Translations under genes and position numbers: made by a program | Shown: positions 32,904 through 42,420 of the stretch, piece after piece | How the letters are laid out: the number at the start of each line of letters is the position of its first letter | Numbering within the stretch: position 1 is the first letter of the stretch | Notes under the pieces: model-generated | Told to the model about the DNA's origin: nothing | The model's input: the letters and a program-made list of their open reading frames with translations, nothing else | Databases searched by the model: none | Source of the DNA: an unidentified eubacterium SCB49 | Lineage (GTDB): Bacteria; Bacteroidota; Bacteroidia; Flavobacteriales; Flavobacteriaceae | Length of the DNA: 64,000 nucleotides | Assembly: GCA_000170815.1 (NCBI GenBank) | Contig: ABCO01000008.1 | Coordinates: 97,809-161,808 of the forward strand | Reading direction: 5' to 3'

Positions 32904-33596
32904 ATGAAAAACATACTTCTTATTGGTGGTTCTTACGGAATAGGCCAAGCACTTGCAAATAAGCTAAGTGACACACACAATGTACACATAGCAAGTAGAA
33001 CAAAAGAGCACATTTCAGAAACAATAACACATTATACTTTTGATGTAAACAAAGACGATATAACTACTATAAATTTACCTGAAAAACTAGACGGATTAGT
33101 GTATTGTCCTGGTAGTATTAATCTAAAACCATTTACAGCTTTACAAGTTGTAGATTTTGAAAAAGATATGATGCTTAATTTTTTCAGCCTTGTCAAAGTA
33201 GTAAAAGCATTACTACCAAAACTAAAAAAATCGGATCAAGCAAGTTTAGTGTTTTTTAGCACGGTAGCGGTTAAAATTGGTATGCCCTACCATACATCTA
33301 TAGCTGCTGCAAAAGGAGCTTTAGAAGGTTTTGCAAAAGCACTTGGCTCAGAGTATGCGCCAAAGATTAGAGTAAATGTGATTGCACCTTCACTCACAGA
33401 CACCCCTCTCGTATCAAAGTTACTTTCTACAGAAGAAAAAAAGAAAAAAATAAGTGATAAACACCCGCTTAAAAGAGTGGGGTCTGTAGATGATATTGCA
33501 GCTATAGCTCAATTTTTATTAAGTGATAATTCGTCATGGATCACAGGACAAGTTATTGGTGTTGATGGAGGTTTGTCTACCTTACAAACAAAATAG
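32904..33596 (+). CDS. SDR family oxidoreductase
   Basis: ILLIGGSYGIGQALANKL; YHTSIAAAKGALEGFAKAL; GQVIGVDGGLSTL. Confidence 0.88.
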   Translation: MKNILLIGGSYGIGQALANKLSDTHNVHIASRTKEHISETITHYTFDVNKDDITTINLPEKLDGLVYCPGSINLKPFTALQVVDFEKDMMLNFFSLVKVVKALLPKLKKSDQASLVFFSTVAVKIGMPYHTSIAAAKGALEGFAKALGSEYAPKIRVNVIAPSLTDTPLVSKLLSTEEKKKKISDKHPLKRVGSVDDIAAIAQFLLSDNSSWITGQVIGVDGGLSTLQTK

Positions 33597-33631
33597 CTAT
33601 TTTAGGTAAACGTATAGTAAACAAACACAAC

Positions 33632-33701
33632 AGTCATGCTGAGTCTGCTGAAGGAAAATAATTAATTTCTTTTGAAAATCTTCGACAAGCTCAATTTGAC
33701 T
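33632..33701. repeat. degenerate inverted repeat (REP-like) between SDR and photolyase genes
   Basis: AGTCATGCTGAGTCTGCTGAAG (33632-33653) and CTTCGACAAGCTCAATTTGACT (33680-33701) are imperfect reverse complements (14 of 22). Confidence 0.6.
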
Positions 33702-33726
33702 TCCTTTTAATAATAGTATCATTAAT

Positions 33727-35034
33727 ATGACAGATAAAGTAAATGTATTTTGGTTCAGGAGAGATTTAAGATTGGATGATAATCTAGGCTTTTTTAAAGC
33801 TTTGCACGGTAAATATCCTGTGCTCCCTATTTTCATTTTTGATTCTGAAATATTAAATGAATTGCCTAAAGATGACGCTCGTGTTACATTTATCTTTAAT
33901 ACGTTGCAAAAAATGCGAGATGCATTGCAAGAAAAAGGGAGCAGTCTCGCAATGTATCAAGGCAAACCACTTGACATTTACAAACAACTCATTAAAGATT
34001 TTGATGTTCAAAATGTCATCACAAATCACGATTATGAAGTATATGCTCAAGATCGTGATGAAGAAATTAAAACCTTTTTAGCGCAAAAAGACATTGATTT
34101 TTACACTTTTAAAGATCAAGTAATTTTTGAAAAAAATGAAGTTGTAAAAGACAATGGCGATCCATATGTTGTGTACACACCTTATAAAAATAAATGGAAA
34201 GCTGCATTTAATGAAGACAAACATTTAAAAATACATTACACGAGTCAGCATCTAGACGCGCTTATTGAGCATAGTAGGTTGCCTAACCTATCATTAAGTG
34301 ACATTGGTTTTACAAAATCTAGCATTGAAGTCCCGAGTTATGATGTTAGGCCTACTTTAATTCAAGAGTATGAGAACACAAGAAATTTTCCGGCAGTAGA
34401 CGGTACTTCTCATCTAGGACCTCATCTTCGTTTTGGAACCGTGAGTGTTCGTAAAATGATGCGTAAGGCGATTTCAGAAAAGAATGAAACTTTTATGAAT
34501 GAGCTGATTTGGCGCGAATTTTTCATGCAAATACTTTGGCATTTTCCTAAAACGCAGCATAACGCTTTTAGAAGTAAATATGACCGTATTACTTGGCGAA
34601 ACAATGAAGAAGAATTTGAAAAATGGAAAAAAGGAGAAACCGGATATTTACTTGTCGATGCAGGAATGCGAGAGCTAAATAAAACGGGCTATATGCATAA
34701 TAGAGTACGCATGCTTGTTGCTAGTTTTTTATGCAAACATTTATTAATAGATTGGAGATGGGGCGAAGCTTATTTTGCAGAGAAACTTTTAGATTATGAA
34801 CAGTCTAGCAACGTAGGTAACTGGCAATGGGCAGCAGGTAGCGGTGTAGATGCTGCTCCATATTTCAGAATATTTAACCCAATAACACAAGTAGACAAGT
34901 TTGACAAGGATAAAACATATATTAGAAAATGGATACCAGAATTTGAAACGGACAAATACCCAAATAAAATGGTAGATCATAAAGAGGCTAGAGAACGTTG
35001 TTTAAAAGTTTACAAAGAAGCATTAGCATCGTAA
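33727..35034 (+). CDS. cryptochrome / deoxyribodipyrimidine photolyase family protein
   Basis: VNVFWFRRDLRLDDNLGFFKAL; LIWREFFMQILWHFP; GMRELNKTGYMHNRVRMLVASFLCKHLLIDWRWGEAYFAEKLLDYEQSSNVGNWQWAAGSGVDAAPYFRIFNP. Confidence 0.95.
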   Translation: MTDKVNVFWFRRDLRLDDNLGFFKALHGKYPVLPIFIFDSEILNELPKDDARVTFIFNTLQKMRDALQEKGSSLAMYQGKPLDIYKQLIKDFDVQNVITNHDYEVYAQDRDEEIKTFLAQKDIDFYTFKDQVIFEKNEVVKDNGDPYVVYTPYKNKWKAAFNEDKHLKIHYTSQHLDALIEHSRLPNLSLSDIGFTKSSIEVPSYDVRPTLIQEYENTRNFPAVDGTSHLGPHLRFGTVSVRKMMRKAISEKNETFMNELIWREFFMQILWHFPKTQHNAFRSKYDRITWRNNEEEFEKWKKGETGYLLVDAGMRELNKTGYMHNRVRMLVASFLCKHLLIDWRWGEAYFAEKLLDYEQSSNVGNWQWAAGSGVDAAPYFRIFNPITQVDKFDKDKTYIRKWIPEFETDKYPNKMVDHKEARERCLKVYKEALAS

Positions 35035-35121
35035 ATTGTAATGTTAATTAAACTTTAACATTACAGAAATAATTTTTGCTTAGTTCTTTTGTTTTAAACT
35101 AGACAAACTTACTTTTGCACT

Positions 35122-35697
35122 ATGAAAAAAATATTATCATTATCATTACTATCCCTACTCACTTTCAATGTTTTAGCACAATCTAACACTGAAAATAATA
35201 ATAGCATTAAAAACCAATTTATTGACGTCGTTGATGGCTCAAATAGTTATCAAGAGTTTAAAGTAATTCCAAAATCAAAATTGATCGTTTTACGTAAAAA
35301 CGTGTCAGATTCCATAGATAAATTAGAACAAACCATCTTAGCTTCACAAAATAAAATTGATGAGCAGAAAGCACAAATTTCACAATTAGAAAATACGCTA
35401 TCTAATACCAATGCAGATTTAGCTGTTTCTAAAGAAAAAGAAGATGGTATTAGTTTTTTTGGAAGCCTTGTAAAAAAAGCTACATATAATACCATAATGT
35501 GGAGTATTATTGGCGGACTTATTCTTGCACTAGCCTTTTTTATCTTTAAGTTTAAAAACAGTAATGCTATTACCAAAGAAGCAAACATAAAGCTTGCAGA
35601 AACAGAGTCTGAGTTTGAAGCACACCGTTCTAAAAAATTAGAAGAAATTCAGCAAATACGTCGTAAACTACAAGACGAGATTAATAAAAATAGATAA
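35122..35697 (+). CDS. secreted/membrane coiled-coil protein of unknown function
   Basis: Signal peptide, coiled-coil, one TM (TIMWSIIGGLILALAFFIFKF), charged C-terminal coil. Confidence 0.65.
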   Translation: MKKILSLSLLSLLTFNVLAQSNTENNNSIKNQFIDVVDGSNSYQEFKVIPKSKLIVLRKNVSDSIDKLEQTILASQNKIDEQKAQISQLENTLSNTNADLAVSKEKEDGISFFGSLVKKATYNTIMWSIIGGLILALAFFIFKFKNSNAITKEANIKLAETESEFEAHRSKKLEEIQQIRRKLQDEINKNR

Positions 35698-35724
35698 ATC
35701 TAAGCTTAAATACTAAGCCAATAA

Positions 35725-35764
35725 AAAAATCCCAAACCTTCAATGAAGATTTGGGATTTTTTTT
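35725..35764. terminator. bidirectional intrinsic terminator
   Basis: AAAAATCCCAAA ccttcaatgaaga TTTGGGATTTTTTTT. Confidence 0.8.
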
Positions 35765-35780
35765 ATTTAAGAGTAAGTTT

Positions 35781-37094
35781 CTATGAATCTAATCGAGTAA
35801 TCTTCGCTCCTATTGCTCTTAGACGCTCGTCGATATTTTCATATCCACGATCTATTTGTTCTATATTATGGATGGTACTCGTTCCTTTTGCAGATAATGC
35901 CGCAATAAGCAATGAGATACCCGCTCTAATATCTGGAGACACCATTGTGGTCGCTTTTAAATCTGAAGTAAAATCGTGACCAATTACTGTTGCTCTGTGT
36001 GGGTCACATAAAATAATACGTGCGCCCATATCAATTAGCTTATCTACAAAAAACAAGCGACTCTCAAACATTTTTTGATGAATAAGCACACTCCCTTTTG
36101 CTTGAGTACAAACAACCAATACAATACTTAATAAGTCTGGCGTAAAACCAGGCCAAGGTGCATCTGCTACGGTTAAGGTAGAACCATCAATATAGCCTTG
36201 TATTTCATAATGCTCTTGAGAAGGAATGTAAATATCATCGCCTTTTTTCTCTAGAGTTATACCTAGTTTTCTAAAGGTATCAGGAATTAAACCAAGATTT
36301 TCCCAACTCACATTTTTAATTGTAAGTTCACTTCTTGTCATAGCCGCAAGACCAATCCAACTTCCTATCTCAATCATATCTGGTAGAATACGATGCGTAC
36401 AACCTCCTAATTCTTTTACACCATCAATAATTAACATATTAGACCCCACACCTTTAATGTCTGCTCCCATAGAGTTTAACATTTTACAAAGCTGTTGTAA
36501 GTAAGGTTCACAAGCTGCATTATAAATAGTAGTAGTTCCTTCTGCAAGTACAGCAGCCATAACAATATTAGCTGTTCCTGTAACAGAAGCTTGATCTAAC
36601 AACATATAAGCCCCTTTTAAACCATTAGGAGCCTCTACGCCATAAAAACGTTCTTCTTTATTATATCTAAAAGTAGCACCAAGATTAATAAAACCTTCAA
36701 AGTGAGTATCTAACCTACGTCTCCCTATTTTATCTCCTCCAGGTCTTGGAATGTATCCTTTACCAAAACGAGCTAATAAAGGCCCAACAATCATTATTGA
36801 ACCTCTTAGAGAACTTCCTTCTTCTTTAAAAAGTTCAGACTCTAAGTAGTCAAGATTAATATCATCTGCAATAAAAGCAAATTTACCTTTACCAAGTTTT
36901 TGAATCTTTACGCCTAAGTTGCCTAAAATTCCAATTAACTTATTGACATCCCTAATATCTGGAATGTTTTCGATAATTACTTTTTCTGGTGTAAGTAGTA
37001 CGGCACATAATATTTGAAGTGCTTCATTTTTTGCACCCTGTGGATGAATCTCACCTTTTAGTCTGTGTCCTCCTTCAATCTGAAAAGTTCCCAT
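35781..37094 (-). CDS. murA: UDP-N-acetylglucosamine 1-carboxyvinyltransferase
   Basis: GGHRLKGEIHPQGAKNEALQILCAVLLT; RPGGDKIGRRRLDTHFEGF; APWPGFTPDLLSIVLVVCTQA. Confidence 0.96.
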   Translation of the reverse strand: MGTFQIEGGHRLKGEIHPQGAKNEALQILCAVLLTPEKVIIENIPDIRDVNKLIGILGNLGVKIQKLGKGKFAFIADDINLDYLESELFKEEGSSLRGSIMIVGPLLARFGKGYIPRPGGDKIGRRRLDTHFEGFINLGATFRYNKEERFYGVEAPNGLKGAYMLLDQASVTGTANIVMAAVLAEGTTTIYNAACEPYLQQLCKMLNSMGADIKGVGSNMLIIDGVKELGGCTHRILPDMIEIGSWIGLAAMTRSELTIKNVSWENLGLIPDTFRKLGITLEKKGDDIYIPSQEHYEIQGYIDGSTLTVADAPWPGFTPDLLSIVLVVCTQAKGSVLIHQKMFESRLFFVDKLIDMGARIILCDPHRATVIGHDFTSDLKATTMVSPDIRAGISLLIAALSAKGTSTIHNIEQIDRGYENIDERLRAIGAKITRLDS

Positions 37095-37102
37095 AAATAA
37101 GT

Positions 37103-37765
37103 TTAGTAGCGTTTACGATTATTAGTTCGGTTGTTGTTACTTCTACTGTTATTATTGTTATTCTTTTTATTATTAGAAGTGTTATAACGTTTTCTGTGCT
37201 GCATCAACTTTCCTGAATCACTTAGTTTTTCGTCACTTCCTTTTAGGTTTAATTTCCCTTCAGAAAGTTCATATAAATGAGCAAAAATCACATCATCATC
37301 CACAGTATCTTTGTTCCAATTTAAGAAACATTTTTTCATGTGGTTTGCAATCGTTAAAACAAGTCCGTCTTTTTTTTCTCCATCTTCCCAACTCACAGCA
37401 ACATCTATCATTTTTTTGATATTGTTTCCATAAAAGCGGTATTTAGGAAAATTTTGAGGATACTCAAGAGGTTCTGGACGTTCATTCAGTGCTTCACGAG
37501 TTAAAATTTCATAAGGTGACTCTACATCTAACTTAAAATCTGAAATGATAAAAAGCTGATCCCATAACATATGCTGAAAATCTGGTACATCACGTAAATG
37601 TGGGTTTAAATTACCCATCACTGCTATAATACCCTTAGCCATTTTATTTCGCTCTTCTGCATCTTCTATGCTAACCGCATGGTCTACCATTTTTTGAATA
37701 TGACGACCATAATCAGGTATATTGAGCTTAGGACGCTCGGTATTGTATTCTAAATTATATATCAA
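37103..37765 (-). CDS. DUF4290 domain-containing protein
   Basis: LNIPDYGRHIQKMVDHAVSIEDAEERNKMAKGIIAVMGNLNPHLRDVPDFQHMLWDQLF; Asn-rich C-terminal tail. Confidence 0.85.
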   Translation of the reverse strand: MIYNLEYNTERPKLNIPDYGRHIQKMVDHAVSIEDAEERNKMAKGIIAVMGNLNPHLRDVPDFQHMLWDQLFIISDFKLDVESPYEILTREALNERPEPLEYPQNFPKYRFYGNNIKKMIDVAVSWEDGEKKDGLVLTIANHMKKCFLNWNKDTVDDDVIFAHLYELSEGKLNLKGSDEKLSDSGKLMQHRKRYNTSNNKKNNNNNSRSNNNRTNNRKRY

Positions 37766-37839
37766 TGTGTAAAATATTTATTGGAAGTAATTGTACTTAA
37801 AAAGAAGTGTAATTGGTATTCATTACGCAAAATACACAA

Positions 37840-38130
37840 TTATAACGAGATAACTCCTTCAATATTGGAAACTTCAAGGTATTTTTCTATTACAGCATCT
37901 GGAGATTCCATATCTACAGAGATCGATACACTTGTATAGGTCCCTTTAGAGCTATCACGGGTTGTGATTTTTGCATCAAGACCATCAAAAATCACTTCAA
38001 TTTCTGCAATTTTCTCATTACTTGCTGGCACAATAAACTTGTACAAATATGGGGCTGGCCAGCTTGTATACTGCTCCAACTGCTCTTTTAATCTTGCGTA
38101 AAATTCTTCAGTTTTTTTTTGGTCTGCCAT
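37840..38130 (-). CDS. DUF493 family protein
   Basis: FYARLKEQLEQYTSWPAPYLYKFIVPASNEKIAEIEVIFD. Confidence 0.8.
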   Translation of the reverse strand: MADQKKTEEFYARLKEQLEQYTSWPAPYLYKFIVPASNEKIAEIEVIFDGLDAKITTRDSSKGTYTSVSISVDMESPDAVIEKYLEVSNIEGVISL

Positions 38131-38276
38131 AGGGTTATAAATCTATTTGAATCACAAAGATACAGCCTTTAAAAATGATTTCGAAATTGAAAAAAATAAA
38201 AGGCAAATAGAAGATGGATTACATTTCATAAATATTCACGTACTTTGTATCTTAAACCCTTACTTCTGAAATTTTA

Positions 38277-38888
38277 ATGACTTGTAACAAAGTGATTATA
38301 TTTCTGAAATACGTAATTAAAAAACAAGACTTAGGCTTGAAGCAAACAACTAAAAGAATCGTACTTGCAGGTGGTCCTTCTACAGGGAAAACCACACTCA
38401 TAAACCACTTATCATCAAAAGGATATGATTGTCAAGAAGAAATATCTAGACAAGTAATTCTTGAAGCTCAAGCTAAAGGAATAGAGCAGTTATTTTTAAC
38501 AGATCCATTATTGTTTAGCAAAAAACTGTTAGAGGGTAGATACGAGCAATACAAAGAAGCCGAAAACAACAAAACGGACTTACTTTTTTACGACCGCGGA
38601 ATGCCCGACGTTACCGCATATATGGATTATATAGGTTCTCATTATCCACACAGTTTTGCACAAACTATTTTTGACCACAGATACGATCTAGTTTTTTTAC
38701 TACCGCCCTGGAAAGATATACATGTAAACGATAATGAAAGATATGAAACCTTTGAGCAAGGACAGCGCATTTACAACTACTTAAAAAAAGGGTACAAACA
38801 GTTTGGTTATGATGTGATCGAGGTACCCTACGGATCTATTGAAGATCGTACTGAATTTCTTTTAAAAACCATCAATACACATATTTGA
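38277..38888 (+). CDS. AAA family ATPase (NadR/AAA_28-like P-loop)
   Basis: RIVLAGGPSTGKTTLINHLSSKGYDCQEEISRQVILEAQ; LLFYDRGMPDVTAYM; true start may be TTG at 38337 (LKQTTKRIVL). Confidence 0.85.
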   Translation: MTCNKVIIFLKYVIKKQDLGLKQTTKRIVLAGGPSTGKTTLINHLSSKGYDCQEEISRQVILEAQAKGIEQLFLTDPLLFSKKLLEGRYEQYKEAENNKTDLLFYDRGMPDVTAYMDYIGSHYPHSFAQTIFDHRYDLVFLLPPWKDIHVNDNERYETFEQGQRIYNYLKKGYKQFGYDVIEVPYGSIEDRTEFLLKTINTHI

Positions 38889-40783
38889 AAAACCCAAACG
38901 ACATACTAAAACAGTATTGGGGGTTTTCGTCTTTTAGACCCTTACAATTGGATATTATCCAATCTGTTATGGATGGTCGAGATACGGTTGCCCTACTCCC
39001 TACCGGAGGTGGAAAATCGGTATGTTTTCAAGTACCTGCTTTAGCAATGGATGGCATTTGTATTGTCGTTTCTCCTTTAGTAGCTTTAATGAACGATCAA
39101 GTTACTGGTTTAAAAAGCAAAGGCATCAGGGCTTTATCTATCACTGGAGGTTTATCTTTTGCTAATTTGATGACCACACTTGATAATGCAAAACACGGAA
39201 ATTATAAATTTTTATACCTCTCTCCAGAAAGATTACAACAAGAAACGGTACAGAACGCCATTAAACAAATGCCTGTAAACTGTATCGCCATTGATGAGGC
39301 TCACTGTATCTCGCAATGGGGAAATGATTTTAGACCTGCCTACAAAAACATCACCATTTTAAGAGAGTTATGTCCACTTGCTCCAGTAATAGCACTAACA
39401 GCAACAGCAACTCCAGAAGTACTTAAAGATACAATCGCCGAGTTAAAAATGGAACTTCCAGCCATTTTTAAAAAATCTTTTGTTAGAAATAACATTGCAT
39501 ATCAAGTTTTACAAGAAGATGATAAACTTTATCGCATAGAACAGTTATTAAAAAACAATACGGGTAATACAATAATCTATATAAGAAATAGAAAAGGAAC
39601 CGTTCAATTAAGTGAAGAGCTTAACAGCCTAGGTTTTAGAAGTCAGTTTTTTCACGGAGGCCTAACTCCTAAAGAAAAAGAAAAGAAACTTGAAGATTGG
39701 AAAGCAGAAATCACTCCAATTATGGTCGCTACAAACGCCTTTGGAATGGGTATTGACCACCCTAATGTTAGGTTTGTAATCCATACTCAACTCGCAGAGA
39801 GTCTAGAAAGTTATTTTCAAGAAGCCGGAAGAGCTGGTAGAGATGGTAAATATGCACAAGCAGTACTCATTTATAACACATATGACAAAACCATAGTAAA
39901 AAAACAACATGTTGATTCTTTAGCTTCTGTAAATGATTTAAAACTCATTTATAGAAAACTCAATAACTATTTTCAAATTTCATACGGCGAAGGCACTAAT
40001 ACAAAACACAGTTTCGGCTTTGCCAAGTTCTGTAAAACATATCAATTAAATACATTAATAACATATAACGGTCTACAGGCACTTGATAGACTAGGTATAT
40101 TACAACTATCTAAAGAGTTTGGACGTAAATCTACCTTGCATTTTACCGCTCATAATGACATTGTTTTAGATTATTTTTCGGGAGACCCACTCGCATCTGT
40201 GATAGGAAAAACGATACTTAGAATTTATGGTGGTGTGTTTGATTCGCCCACTCAGGTTAATCTAGATTTTGTACAGTCTAAAACAGGGCAATCCATACCG
40301 GTAATTGAAGCTACATTACAAAAAATGGAAGCGCAAGGATTGTGTACCGTTACACTACAACAAACAGACGCTTCGATTACATTTTTAGTTCCGCGTGAAG
40401 ATGACAAATCAATAAACGTAATATCTCGCGAAGCCAAAGCACTTAATGACAAAAAGAAAGCTCAAGTTGCCGCTGTTTTAAAATATGTAACAAACACAGA
40501 AACATGTAAAAGTGTACAGCTAGTCACCTATTTTGGAGAAACTACCGCAACCGCCTGTGGCATTTGTTCTGTTTGCACTATGCAAAAAACAACCACTACT
40601 AAGACCGAAATACTACTTATAAAAAAAGCAATTTTAAATGAATTAGAGCTAAGTAATAAATCTTCTAGAGAACTCACAGAAAATCTTACTTTTGCTGCAT
40701 CTAAAATATTAAACGTATTACGATTATTATCAGAGCAAGGTATTATAGGCATTGATGCAAAAAATCTGTATTTTATAGTATAA
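38885..40783 (+). CDS. recQ: RecQ family ATP-dependent DNA helicase
   Basis: YWGFSSFRPLQLDIIQSVMDGRDTVALLPTGGGKSVCFQVPAL; AIDEAHCISQWGNDFRPAYKNI; GAFGMGIDHPNVRFVIH-type motif; C-terminal CGICSVC; TTG start overlaps upstream TGA. Confidence 0.93.
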   Translation: MKNPNDILKQYWGFSSFRPLQLDIIQSVMDGRDTVALLPTGGGKSVCFQVPALAMDGICIVVSPLVALMNDQVTGLKSKGIRALSITGGLSFANLMTTLDNAKHGNYKFLYLSPERLQQETVQNAIKQMPVNCIAIDEAHCISQWGNDFRPAYKNITILRELCPLAPVIALTATATPEVLKDTIAELKMELPAIFKKSFVRNNIAYQVLQEDDKLYRIEQLLKNNTGNTIIYIRNRKGTVQLSEELNSLGFRSQFFHGGLTPKEKEKKLEDWKAEITPIMVATNAFGMGIDHPNVRFVIHTQLAESLESYFQEAGRAGRDGKYAQAVLIYNTYDKTIVKKQHVDSLASVNDLKLIYRKLNNYFQISYGEGTNTKHSFGFAKFCKTYQLNTLITYNGLQALDRLGILQLSKEFGRKSTLHFTAHNDIVLDYFSGDPLASVIGKTILRIYGGVFDSPTQVNLDFVQSKTGQSIPVIEATLQKMEAQGLCTVTLQQTDASITFLVPREDDKSINVISREAKALNDKKKAQVAAVLKYVTNTETCKSVQLVTYFGETTATACGICSVCTMQKTTTTKTEILLIKKAILNELELSNKSSRELTENLTFAASKILNVLRLLSEQGIIGIDAKNLYFIV

Positions 40784-40882
40784 TATATACTTAGGCATTA
40801 TAATTTCAGAAAGAAAAACTCCCAGAACTACGGGACAAAAACAAGCTGCGTTTCACGACGTTAAACTTCAACACATATTAAG

Positions 40883-41833
40883 ATGAATAAAGATTTAAGA
40901 ATAGTTTTTTTAGGTACTCCAGATTTTGCTGTAGGAATTTTAAAATCACTTATAGAAGCAAAACATACGATTGTGGGGGTTATTACAGCTCCAGATAGAC
41001 CCGCAGGGCGTGGTAGAAAACTAAAACACTCTGCCGTAAAAGAATATGCACTAAGCCAAGGTCTACCTGTTTTACAACCTACAAACTTAAAGAATGAAGA
41101 TTTTTTAGCATCACTTAAAGCTTTACAAGCCAATCTTCAAATAATTGTAGCATTTAGAATGTTACCAAAAGTGGTTTGGTCGATGCCAGAGCATGGTACT
41201 TTTAACCTACACGCATCCCTATTGCCACAATACAGAGGTGCTGCCCCTATTAACTGGGCAATTATTAATGGTGAAAAAGAAACAGGTGTCACTACATTTT
41301 TTATTGATGAAAAAATAGATACAGGTGCCATATTACTGAAATCTTCTGTTGCCATTAAAGAAAATGAAACCGTTGGAAGCTTACACGACACCTTAATGGA
41401 TCTAGGGAGTGAATTAGTTTTAAAAACTGTAGATACAATAGCCCAAGGCAACGTAGAGACTTTTCCGCAACCACTAGAAGGTGTATTAAAAGACGCTCCA
41501 AAGCTGACACCAGAAAACATGAAAATAGACTGGTCGCAACCTGGAGAAAAAATTGTCGCACTCATTAGAGGTTTATCCCCTTATCCAGTAGCTTGGTGCC
41601 AATTGACACAAGATGACCAAACCAATAAAGTGAAAATTTATGCCGCAGAGTTTGAAGCAGATTCACACAAACAAAACATTGGGCACATTTTTACAACAAA
41701 AAAAACAATGAAAGTAGCTGTCATAAATGGCTATGTTCTTATTAAAGAAATGCAATTGCCTGGAAAACGAAAAATGGACATCGTTTCTTTACTAAATGGA
41801 AACGATTTTTCTGAAAACGCAAAAATGTCATGA
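40883..41833 (+). CDS. fmt: methionyl-tRNA formyltransferase
   Basis: LRIVFLGTPDFAVGILKSLIEAKHTIVGVITAPDRPAGRGRKL; TFNLHASLLPQYRGAAPINWAIINGEKETGVTTFFIDEKIDTG. Confidence 0.96.
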   Translation: MNKDLRIVFLGTPDFAVGILKSLIEAKHTIVGVITAPDRPAGRGRKLKHSAVKEYALSQGLPVLQPTNLKNEDFLASLKALQANLQIIVAFRMLPKVVWSMPEHGTFNLHASLLPQYRGAAPINWAIINGEKETGVTTFFIDEKIDTGAILLKSSVAIKENETVGSLHDTLMDLGSELVLKTVDTIAQGNVETFPQPLEGVLKDAPKLTPENMKIDWSQPGEKIVALIRGLSPYPVAWCQLTQDDQTNKVKIYAAEFEADSHKQNIGHIFTTKKTMKVAVINGYVLIKEMQLPGKRKMDIVSLLNGNDFSENAKMS

Positions 41834-41883
41834 ACCCCCATCAATGCTGATTTCATCAAAAAATATACAAAAACGCCCTTTTG

Positions 41884-41912
41884 TTGTTAATAACCCCCTT
41901 AGTTATTAACAA
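41884..41912. repeat. perfect 11-bp inverted repeat upstream of HU gene
   Basis: TTGTTAATAAC cccctta GTTATTAACAA. Confidence 0.75.
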
Positions 41913-42015
41913 TACACAGGATTTCCCCCGTCATTGCTTGTGCTACCAATGTATCCTACTATATTTGTTATGTAAATTAATCAATGTTTAACAGAAATTT
42001 AATTCAAACAAAATT

Positions 42016-42288
42016 ATGAACAAATCAGATTTAATCGATGCAATGGCGGAAGACGCTGGAGTAACAAAAGCAGCAGCTAAAAAAGCATTAGAGTCATTCT
42101 TAGGAAACGTAGAAGGTTCTTTGAAAAAAGGAAACAGAGTTTCTTTAGTAGGATTCGGATCTTGGTCAGTAACTAAAAGAGCTGCCAGAGAAGGTAGAAA
42201 CCCTCAAACTGGTAAGACAATCAAAATCGCTGCTAAAAACGTAGTGAAGTTCAAAGCTGGATCAGATTTACAGAGCTCTGTAAACTAA
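42016..42288 (+). CDS. HU family DNA-binding protein
   Basis: MNKSDLIDAMAEDAGVTKAAAKKALESFLGNVEGSLKKGNRVSLVGFGSWSVTKRAAREGRNPQTGKTIKIAAKNVVKFKAG. Confidence 0.97.
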   Translation: MNKSDLIDAMAEDAGVTKAAAKKALESFLGNVEGSLKKGNRVSLVGFGSWSVTKRAAREGRNPQTGKTIKIAAKNVVKFKAGSDLQSSVN

Positions 42289-42307
42289 TCTATCTTAAAG
42301 ATTATGT

Positions 42308-42341
42308 AAAAGCCTGCTTGTTCTAAGCAGGCTTTTTTTTT
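42308..42341 (+). terminator. intrinsic terminator of HU gene
   Basis: AAAGCCTGCTT gttct AAGCAGGCTTTTTTTTT. Confidence 0.9.
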
Positions 42342-42420
42342 GCTATATTTCAACTCTATCAGGCTAGTATTTTGGTATGTTAAATTTATTTATTAGTTTT
42401 AAAATAACAACAACTAACCA

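Noticed and set aside
33597-33836. Minus-strand ORF of 79 aa over the SDR-photolyase gap
   Set aside because: It runs through the degenerate inverted repeat and antisense to the photolyase N-terminus; looks spurious.
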